DNA from: Halocafeteria seosinensis
Taxonomy: Eukaryota > Sar > Bigyra > Bicosoecida
Length of the DNA stretch: 64,000 nucleotides
Direction: 5' to 3'
Assembly (NCBI GenBank): GCA_001687465.1
Contig: LVLI01000522.1
Span: 1 to 64,000, forward strand
Position 1 is the stretch's first letter, and every line of letters begins with the position of its first letter. Below are positions 55,643 through 64,000 of the stretch, piece after piece. Under the pieces are notes generated by a model. That model was not told the DNA's origin, did not search any database, and saw nothing but the letters and a program-made list of their open reading frames with translations. Both the position numbers and the translations under genes were made by a program.

Positions 55643-56018
55643 GGTAAAAGCTCGAAGAAACACAAGGGAAAGGGGCCGAAAAATGACGTGTCCTGTATGG
55701 TCTCCTACTCCATGGGGGTTGGTTCAGGTTACACAGGTAGGCAACAAGGGAAAACAGAGTCAAAAAAAAAATCGACAATACGCACGCTTGCATCGTGGCT
55801 GGGGCATAGGGAACTCTCGCCGCTACTTCCGCAGTGAGAATACGGTTGAAATTGAAGGACACCCCTTCCCACCACGATGGAGGTGTGCAATTTACCCTAT
55901 GTAAGAAGCCAAAGCTGGTAAATTTGCTGGTCGTATTCATTGGACGGTAAAATAAAGTGCGTGTGTTTGTGTGTTCATAACGAGGGGAGGGGGAAACAGG
56001 AATGCTATACGCCAAGTT
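55643..56018. other. Intergenic, F-box-gene promoter / SMYD 3' region
   Basis: 376 bp between two minus-strand genes. It contains an A-run near 55762-55770 on the plus strand. No exon or repeat is supported. Confidence 0.4.
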
Positions 56019-58156
56019 TTAGCGGCAGCGGCGACAGCTACATGAGAATCCATACCTACCTTCCAACTCCTCTTTCCTCTCCTCTTTCGAGGCGTCTGGA
56101 TTCACATAGGATATTGTCAAGGGTTCATCTTTGCGTATAAAGCGGTCAGTCGTGAAGATAAACCTGGATCCTCGTTCCCCTTTGGTCCGCGCATCGACGT
56201 TCGGATCACACGAGTGATTGAAAAAGGTGCCCGCTCGTGGAAGTGCCATTGTGTGCGTTTTCGAGCCAGCAGTCTTCGGAAGACAAGATGCAGGCTCGAC
56301 AACCATGACATTTTGGAGAATAATTGTGTAGAGTTGCAGAAAGCATCGGAAACTGAAAAGGGGGTGTCCTCCGAATTGAGAAGTCAAGAGTTGAGCTTGT
56401 TCTTTCGTTAAAGGAGGGTCATCATATTCAGTTTCCTCTGGAATATGCATTGCTGAATCATAAGTCTCTAATGCATTGATGATAGACTCGTAGGTGTTCT
56501 GAAATGCTGATCCGTTTAGGTGTCTTTCAGCTATGTTTGCCCTGTCGGACATACGGTCTCTTGCATAGGCAGAGAGTATTGGAATAGTGCGAAGCCAGTC
56601 CCGCTGCACATGACCAAATTTCTGTATATCTTCTTCATTACTGGTACTGTCCATTCGGACTGCTGGATCACTGAGGAGAACATTTTCGTCCGAATTGAGG
56701 AGACTATTTAAATTATGTTGGGCCATGTATCCAAGTAACTTGAAGGCCAAAACCGGGAATCGAGACGATATCGTGTAACCGTTCTTGCATGCATGCTCCA
56801 CTAACTTACCCGTACCATTATGCCGCCCACACAGAACCTTGTGGTACGTCTTCCATGCTCGGAGTCGGCATTGGTTACTGCAGTATCGCGCGTGTCGACA
56901 GATACTGCAAGTCACCGATGTCCCCGCAGATTGAAATGAGCGCATACAAAAATCACAAAGCAGTCCGGGATACGTCGTGACCGACAAAAAAGGCACTTCG
57001 ATATGCAATACCTGGTTTATGGGGACGTCACGAGCGGCCCTAAAATGTATTCCATTCTCTTCATCCATACTGAGCTTGATGTTCGCTGCTATGTGACAAA
57101 AATATCCTGTTGAACCGCTCTCTTCTTGGACGATGGCGAATCGATCTTCGAGGGGCATGTGAAGTTCCGGAGGCACAACAACACTCTGTGTATACATTTT
57201 TACCCATTCCTGACATACTTCTCTAGGCAGCACAGGTTTAGACTTTCGCAACGAGTCTTCCTTTTTCTTCCGTTTGGCACTCAGTTTGTAGTGGTCTACA
57301 AGCCCCTGACGTAGCACTGAGACCAGTGCCAGTACTGATTCCTTTGTTTCGACATCATCGGTATCCCAGTCTTTCGCCTGTTGGTACATTGTCTCCACGA
57401 TTGGAGAAACATGAGGATATGCTTTTAAGATTTTCCCCTTCTTGTTGTTGAGTAGCTCGACAATTTCATCCAAGGGTTTCTTAACAAACTTGTAGGCTTC
57501 CTCGAAGACGGCGTATCGAGCGCTGTATAAGACCCCGTAGATTCCCGTCGATGCAATATCCAGTGCTTCCGAACAATTGTACAATGCGAGAGCCACTCGG
57601 CTGCAGCTAAGGTACGCAGGAATAAAGTTGCGGTTCAATGCAAAGCATCTCCGCGTGCAGTAATAGGCATCATACAAGGCCTGAATGGCCTTGGTCGTCT
57701 CGCGTTTCAGGTGTCCAGTTGTGGGGTCGACGAATTCATGGTAGACGATATGAGCTCGACGATTCAGCGCTCGAATGTCCTTGCCTTTCGTACCACATAT
57801 GGCAGCCGTATAAAAGGCCCAGGCGGTATCAAAATCCTTGTCCGTATCCCACGCTAAATCAGCTTTCCCCCTCCATTCCGCTGTCTCAGGGGAATCCTTT
57901 TCGATGGTTTTTCTCACATCTTGAGCTTTCGAAGAGCTCAATACAGCCGACGCCACAGCGGAGGCATTCTCTGGGTTATCAATTCCGAAAGCATCAGCGA
58001 GCAATGCCGTACATCTGTGTATAATACGGAGAAATAAAGCTTTGGATTCCTCTGCTTCCAGAACCAGAGGAATTCATACCTTTCCAAGCTTTCATCGTCC
58101 AAATTGGTCAATGCACGGCCCGTTTGACTCCTGCTACCACTCGATGAACTCGCCAT
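56019..58156 (-). CDS. SMYD-type SET and MYND domain protein
   Basis: Exons 58080-58156 and 56019-58014 give 690 residues. About 250 helical, TPR-like residues (KADLAWDTDKDFDTAWAFYT, ALNRRAHIVYHEF, LYDAYYCTRRCFALNRNFIP) precede the split SET domain. The first SET part is HFRAARDVPINQVLHIEVPF. The MYND zinc finger inserted in it is CDFCMRSF ... CSICRHARYCSNQCRLRAW with YHKVLC. The second SET part holds the cofactor/catalytic motif FFNHSCDPNVDART and TISYVNP. Post-SET cysteines (FSCSCRRC) end the protein. It should methylate lysine on histones or other proteins; the substrate is unknown. N-terminal TPR placement differs from animal SMYD1-3, where the helical repeats are C-terminal, and is more like SMYD4. 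Confidence 0.9.
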
Positions 58157-58451
58157 TTTGGATATCTGTGTTGGTATACCACTGACAACGACCGCAAATA
58201 CGACAAATTGACACCTTCGGAGTCCTGGTTGTTGAAGTTGCGCAGTAGCCTAGGCGCTCGGCCTTCATACAGTACAATAGGGTGGATTGATTCTTCGGGA
58301 AAAGTTACGATGGTATAATATGTGTCCTTATGGTTTATTCAAACATTAAAAATGAAATGAAAAAGTGCCGGAAATAAGTGAAAATGGAGAGGAACTGATA
58401 TCAAACACTTCGGGAAAGGGATGTACACCTCCATAATGAAACCTACACGAT
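58157..58451. other. Intergenic, SMYD promoter / helicase 3' region
   Basis: 295 bp between two minus-strand genes. No exon, repeat or RNA gene is seen. Confidence 0.35.
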
Positions 58452-60509
58452 CTATAGAACTTGTCTATCACTACCACTACCACCTGGTCTACCACCACCT
58501 CTTCCTCCCCGATGGCCACCGCGGCCTCCGCCACCACTGGGACCCTTCTCGACTTTTAAACCGGGGGTGCCTCGAAGCCCCATTTTCCCCACAGTTTTGG
58601 CTTGGATAGAAGGTGTTTCAGATAGCCCAATCAATTTAGCAAAATTCGCAGCCTGCCGAACTAGTTCTTCTTTGGACCAACCGGTTATCTTGGAGGAAGA
58701 ATTGTACAACCCGAGCCAAGCAATGTACGCCTTGGACGCGGAATCCTTAAGCTCCCGGTTGCGTTCCAAAGAAGCGATGGCGTTGTTCACTTGGCGTTCC
58801 ACTTCGGCTCCTTGGGTAAAGTCGATCTTTGATTCAAGTGGCTTCTCAGGAAGCATATCGCTTAATGATTTTTGTACCTTCTGCTCGAAAGGCGCCAGAA
58901 TCAACATGCCTTTTCCACCTGCTCCAGCACGAGCGGTTCGACCAAGTCTATGAATGTACTGTTCACGAGTCGTTTGCCCCACTTGAAGCACAGCTGTTAC
59001 CCCGGGATAATCAACACCACGCGCAGATACGTCACTTGAGAAAAGAATGAGCCCTCCGCTAGACGTCCGAAACTCCTCGGCTACCTTCGTACGCTTCGCT
59101 TGGCTCATCCGTGAGTGAATTTGTAGCACTCCTTTTACTCCCGCCGCTTCAAAAAGGTCAGCCACGAATCCACAGTGACGGGCGGTTGCGAAGAAAACCA
59201 TAACCTGGAAGAAATTTTCAACCAACCAGTGATCAAGCAATTTCAACAATGCAGCATACTACCACAGCTCGCTCACTCACCTTATAATTCGGCACCTTCA
59301 TTTGACAACCAATATACCTGGCCACGGTGGACAGCTGGTCTTCCATAGGCACCACAATCCAGTTCTGTTGGACGTGGTCATGGACTTCATTGTCATCACC
59401 GACACAATTTACAAATTTGTGAGTCTTCTGAGTGAATGCTAAATGAACGACTTCATGGAGTTGCTCGGGAACTGTCGCGGAAAAAAGCAAGGTTTGACGT
59501 TTTGAGGGCAGATAACTCAGAATGGCTTTGATATCAGGCTGAAAGCCCATGTCCAGCATCCTGTCAGCTTCGTCCAAGACAAGAACAGAGAGTCCACCAC
59601 CAGGGGCGTTTTGGAGAAACTTTTCTTTAAAACCGGGTGTGCTTTCTAGATGATCTTTACATCTTCCTGGTGTCGCCACTACAATGTCTGCTCCAGCATT
59701 GAGTCGTTTCCTGTCACCTCCAATGTTAGTCCCGCCGACTACACAAACAACATTTAGACGTCTATGTTTACTAGTTAGCTTCAGGGCCTCATCGCATATT
59801 TGCTGAGCCAATTCCCTTGTAGGTGCTACGACCAAGCAACCGATTCCCTTCCTGTCCGTAACCTTGCATAACTTTTCAACTACCGGGATCAAGAACGCAA
59901 GAGTCTTACCGGTTCCTGTTTTCGCCTTGGCGAGCACATCAGCTGCCACATTGCAAAGTTCATAGCAGTTACGTTCGCTCGATGCATATCGAAAACGTGA
60001 ACCCAGTACTTACCTCCAGTCAATGCAATCGGCAACGCTGCTTCTTGCACTGCTGTCATTGATGCATATCCAAACACATCTCGAAGCGCCTCGTTTGTGG
60101 GAGCTGAGAGTTTCAGGTAACTAAACAGTCCCTTGGTCATAAACTGTTCCGGTACAGAATGGGCGCTTTGTTTTCCGTTTGTAACAGACGGTGGGGCTGC
60201 GTCGGTCACTTTGGTGGGTGTTGAAGAATATCCCGTTCCATGATCTGGCGCAGCTGCAGGTGGATTGGCTCCGCGGCCATCAGCAGGAGGCACTCTTGCA
60301 TTCTTCGGGGCTTTGCGGGTCAGGGTGTCCAATGTAGTAAGCTGGCGGGTGCTTGTATCAAGCACTGATTTGACGGCATTTACAGCACCATCGGGTCCTT
60401 TCTGATGCTTGGGACGCTTCAAGAATGTCTCACATTGGGCCTTGACGCTTTGCAATGACTCGGAAATTTGTCCCAAGTGGGAAATGGGATCCAGAGAAGC
60501 TGAATCCAT
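58452..60509 (-). CDS. DEAD-box RNA helicase (RH25/RH26/RH31-like)
   Basis: Exons 60014-60509, 59281-59942 and 58452-59204 give 636 residues. The Q-motif region is FGYASMTAVQEAALPIALTG and motif I is AKAKTGTGKT (split by the first intron). PTRELAQQI, ATPGRCKDHL, VLDEADRML, FSATVP, SSDVSARGVDYPGVTAVLQV and HRLGRTARAG complete both RecA lobes. After the core the segment KITGWSKEELVRQAANFAK with TVGKMGLRGTPGL is typical of the plant RH25/26/31 group, related to yeast Mss116. A Gly/Arg-rich tail (GGGGRGGHRGGRGGG) ends the protein. The 190-residue N-terminus is hydrophilic and shows no obvious organellar presequence, so location is open. ATP-dependent RNA remodelling is expected. Confidence 0.92.
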
Positions 60510-61249
60510 ACTGTCTTTATCTATCTATCTATCGACAAATGAACACCCCAGGAAAACTAGTACTCATCAAAACACGGTCCTATTATCACTGTAATACAAC
60601 CGCCAAAAACACCAGGAGAGTCACTGAAGTTGAAGTCTCCATCCAGAAAAGTTGGCAGCGTGCGGAAAATGAACTGCAACATTTGTTTGTCGCTTTGCTT
60701 TTATCTAGTCAGAGGCATAAAGACATTTCAAGCCCTTTTTCGCCATGGTATTGTGCCTCATTAAAGATATTTTCACCATGAATGCACTCTTTGTTCACAA
60801 TATTTACGATAAAGGTTAATGGAACGGGCACATAGGTCGTCGATCAAGTGATATCCCCCTAAAACAAACTCGTGCGAGAATCTTTTTCTTGAAAAAGGAA
60901 GCCATTGCACGGATAAACGCGCCGAATTAGTTGGATCATCTACAGTATCGGCTCATTGCGCGGCGGAGATTCGGCAACTCGGTTGACTGCCTCGCACACT
61001 CGGGCACACACACGCAGAAACCTGTTGGACTTGCTGAGAATCGCTGGCAAGGCGAAAAGCCCAAGTTACAGCTGGGATACATGGAATTCGTGTCTGGACC
61101 TGCACATAACTGGTACAGCTTCGGTCCGGTCTCTCCCAGTGGATAAAGGAGAGCAAGTTGCCCACGGATAGCTGTCGGTTGCGTCCAAGAGGGGAGCGTG
61201 GCACTCGAGACTTTTTGGCACTGCCTACCTAGGAAACCAGATAGAAGCG
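60510..61249. promoter_or_regulatory. Divergent intergenic region, DEAD-box / giant USP-like gene
   Basis: 740 bp between two divergent start codons. A short TCTA run (ctatctatctatc) lies just upstream of the helicase start. Open frames have no domain support. Confidence 0.35.
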
Positions 61250-64000
61250 ATGTCTTCCGAAGCGTGGAACTGTGCGAAATGCACTTTCACGAACGATCCC
61301 TCTGACGAGCACTGCGCAATGTGCGAAAATCCTCGGGACGACGAGACTACTCCGTTTCCCAGCGGTGAAGATACCAGCATCCCCGTAGCGTTTTCTCCCA
61401 ATCGCGATTCAAACATGTACCATGGTAATGAATCCAGGATAATGACGTCTCAGTCAGACTCCGATGAGTCTGCTACCGAATACAATATGCACAAAGAGTC
61501 GGATAACTCCCCTGGAAAACAAGAAAGGAGACCTCCACCCCCTGGATACAGCGAGCGTAAACGGTCTTCTAGTAACGAAGCTATATTCAATGACCACGAG
61601 ACAAGTGATGTAGAAAGTGGTGCGCAACGGCAAGTTCTATACGGTGAGGAAGAAGGAGATCAAGATCAAGGTGACCCGTGGGTTGCAGCTCAAGTGAAAT
61701 TTACTCAGGTTCAGGAAGAGCTCCTATGCCGCGAATACTTGTTCTTCGAGGTAAGAAATGTGACGCTCCATTTATTTATTTTTTTAAATGTACTTTTACG
61801 TGGACCCATTTCTATTCATATGCAGCCAGCCGATGAGGCGTTTGAGGCAATGGCAACCTACTACGATCGGGAAGAAACCTTCGACTTTGCCGATGCTGTG
61901 TTACTTAAGGCCGTCCGGATCTTAGTGAAGCAGTCCCGGCAGCAAGCAAGATTTCGTCAGCATACAGCGAATGCATTAGGACACGCGACCATGTTCACAA
62001 GCAGACGCCTTCAGATCGGCGATGTCACATTCATTAGTACTCTGTCGATAATTTTGAATCCGAAGTATCCTTTCTGGCAAGACACAGTACGTGGACTATG
62101 GCTCTCGATCCTGAGACAGTACATGCAATGTTGTTCGTTACAGGTCATCTATACTTCCTCGCCAAATACGTACTATTTTGAGACGCTGCGCACATTCGTG
62201 TGTGAAGGACTGCCTCCTTTGTGCAGTATCGCGGCTAAATATGTTGAACAGAATATTTGGCCGGGTTCTACGTTTGCTGAGGAACTGTTCGAAGTTTTCA
62301 ATTGCGTACGTAGTCTCTCTGATTTGGTGTGTTTTATTTGAGTTCTAGACGTCAGGTGCCTACAGTTGTTGATAGTTTTGAAAAACTATGATGAAGAAGT
62401 CTCTTGTTTGAGGACGGAGTACTTCGACCATGGATACCTTACACGGTTGATGCGTGATCTCCTCGTCATATGCGCGGAACTGAGCGAGGATCGGTTGAAG
62501 TCCGAAGATCCTGTAAGTTCTAAACAAGCTGTGTAGCTGCACGTAACTTTCCATTGGTTTTTTTTTTTTTTTTTCTTTGGATTACCCAGAAAACGCTTGT
62601 GAGCCTCACCGAACAAGTACTGAAGGAAAAGGCTATTAGTTTGGAGTTTTTTGATCGCTTTAAAATGTCTCTTGTCAAACGTATGCTTTTGTGTCAGAAC
62701 CTCGCAAAGCGTTTGTGGGCTCTGGATGAATTGAACCATCTCTCAAAGAACATAATTGTTAGTTGTTCAGACATGTCTTCCTCGGAGCTTCAATGAAAAT
62801 GCCATTTGGGTCGTTTTCCGCTGCAGAATAATGCTGCCTCACTATCCGAGGAAGATGTAATCAAAGGCATATCAGATCTGAAGGAGTGGCTGGAGGGCTC
62901 TACCATATCTATAATAGAGGAATTGGTCGGTCCTAAAATGCATGCCCAGTTAGTAGAAAGGAGCCTACCGTTGATTAGACGGTTCGCATATCATAACGCA
63001 ATTGCCCATCACGAGTTGAGAACGGTGTGGGACGCAGTTCTTAGAACCTATCATGGTACGGCTTCCGAGAGCGCTTCCTTACAAAGACTTTTCGTTACTA
63101 TCATTGAATCCGGGAAGGACGATGTAGTCACCGAAGGCTTCCGTTTATTGGAAGGGAGTCTGAACGGGTACTACAAGGAGAGTGTCTCCTCTCTGGCAAA
63201 ATTATTTGACAGTGTCCGTTTTTCAGGGCCTCACATTCCTAACAATGACGAACATTTGATTCATGTTAGGCTGGCGGATCTCTGTTGGAGTGTCCTTGTT
63301 CACAATGAAGCTCCTTCCCCAATGAATTTGAGGAACAAGGAGGTGGATACTAAAGCGAAGGGTATTGGAGGGAATGAACAGAAAAATGTGGACACGTGTA
63401 TGGATCTGTTGGTTCGGGTAATCGGCTCGCTAGCTTCAGAACATCGATGGTTCTGCATGGAGGAAGCTGCTAGCGATATGAACATAACGCTACTTGAACC
63501 GTTCATGCAGATTATTCACCGATGTTGCCAGATGTTTCAATCCTCATGTAGGGATTCCTATAAAGTTGTTCGATGTTTGTTCTTGTTGGAGAGCAGTCTC
63601 AAGTCAATGCAATGCCAATGCATTGCATTGACGGAAGGATGGCTCAAACCATCCGCAGTGTTGCTTCCTACAGAACAAAAGGGTGGCCTCCCGTTATTTC
63701 CCGGGGATCAAGGCTATAATGTTGACCGTGACTTCGTCCTTGCGGAATATAGGAGCCTGTATAATGTCGATACAATTGACGAAAATTTGTTTGCTAGGCT
63801 GTTGTCTGAGGTTGAAAGGCGTACCAAACTTTTTCAGTGCTTGATGGACGAAATGGAATCATATGTCCGCGAGAGAAGCCAGGTGGATGTATGCTTTTTG
63901 CGTCCGCGTCTTGGATTTCTTTATACTCTAATGCGCCACTGTAGTGATCTCACTTTCGGCAGTGAAAAGACAATTAGACTTTGGCAAGAAGGTCTTTCTA
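61250..64000 (+). CDS. Giant USP9X/USP34-like protein, N-terminal part with NZF zinc finger
   Basis: Six exons are visible (61250-61750, 61826-62086, 62144-62305, 62366-62512, 62590-62757, 62827 to the window edge), about 804 residues, and the frame is open at the end. It begins with a RanBP2/Npl4-type zinc finger, WNCAKCTFTNDPSDEHCAMC, with Cys 8, 11, 22, 25. The T-F pair at 12-13 and Met24 are the residues that contact ubiquitin in Npl4-type NZFs. An acidic, Pro-rich linker runs to about 135. Helical repeats follow; LAKRLWALDELNHLSKNI, ERSLPLIRRFAYHNAIAHHE and LRTVWDAVL, with the stretch ASLQRLFVTIIESGKDDVVT, resemble the armadillo-like N-terminal half of USP9X/USP24/USP34 deubiquitinases. 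The protease domain would lie beyond the window. The intron 62087-62143 (57 nt) has no stop; intron 62513-62589 contains a long T run. Confidence 0.65.
63603..63632. repeat. 13-bp inverted repeat with 4-nt loop in coding sequence
   Basis: GTCAATGCAATGC (63603-63615) and GCATTGCATTGAC (63620-63632) are exact reverse complements with loop CAAT. The frame through it reads SMQCQCIALT within the USP-like gene. Confidence 0.92.

Noticed and set aside
62553-62574. Run of T bases, considered as a poly(A) tail of a retrocopy on the minus strand
   Set aside because: It lies within an intron of the USP-like gene just before the acceptor and is better explained as a polypyrimidine tract.

Overview
This 64 kb window is nuclear DNA from a compact eukaryotic genome. 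It holds 25 protein-coding genes that I can name or describe. Nearly all are split by short GT-AG introns of about 57-190 nt, with donors GTAAG, GTATG or GTACG and usually CAG acceptors. There are no operons, ribosome-binding sites or CRISPR arrays, and I recognise no tRNA or rRNA gene. The standard genetic code fits every exon join I tested. The gene set (eIF3g, uL2/RPL8, GINS/Psf1, RTEL1, SART3, CIAPIN1, retinoblastoma-type pocket protein, kinesin, DNA polymerase X) is that of a free-living protist or alga. A nuclear gene for a bacterial-type tRNA(Ile)-lysidine synthase (TilS) with a presequence-like N-terminus hints at an organelle, perhaps a plastid. The exact lineage cannot be read from the window.

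Layout. 0-6 kb: a retroelement remnant, TilS (-), a CUE-domain protein (+), an Mpv17/PMP22 membrane protein (-). 6-13.7 kb: a CAF16/ABCI-type soluble ABC ATPase (-), a large coiled-coil protein with a C-terminal KEN box (-), eIF3g (+), an unrecognised protein (-). 14-20.3 kb: a MAPEG protein (+), a 2.2 kb gene-poor stretch with a LINE-like remnant and a diverged direct repeat, RPL8 (+), an RGG/ALY-type RRM protein (+), Psf1 (-). 20.5-30 kb: RTEL1 with two RING fingers (+), 3-ketodihydrosphingosine reductase (-), DNA polymerase lambda-like (+), an intronless bacterial-type aquaglyceroporin (-). 30-41.6 kb: kinesin-3-like motor with PH domain (-), ankyrin/U-box ligase with one repeat per exon (-), a second retroelement remnant, and a GLUG-type beta-helix surface protein (-). 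42-54 kb: Rb pocket protein (-), TRM61 (+), SART3 (-), CIAPIN1/Dre2 (+), succinate-fumarate-type mitochondrial carrier (+). 53.8-64 kb: coiled-coil/F-box protein with NPF motifs (-), SMYD-type SET/MYND protein (-), DEAD-box helicase (-), and the 5' part of a giant USP9X/USP34-like protein with an N-terminal ubiquitin-binding zinc finger, running off the window (+).

Genes are packed tightly. Several convergent pairs are separated by only 8-70 nt, and head-to-head pairs share short intergenic regions (Psf1/RTEL1, SART3/CIAPIN1). Functionally the window is a mix of housekeeping genes: DNA replication and repair (Psf1, RTEL1, Pol lambda), cell cycle (Rb, KEN-box protein), ubiquitin signalling (CUE, U-box, F-box, RING, NZF), RNA processing and translation (SART3, TRM61, TilS, eIF3g, RPL8, DEAD-box, RRM protein). 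The most unusual items are the apparently bacterial GlpF gene, the tandem RING duplication in RTEL1, the NZF at the start of the giant USP-like protein, the repeat-per-exon ankyrin gene, and perfect hairpin-forming inverted repeats lying inside coding sequence.
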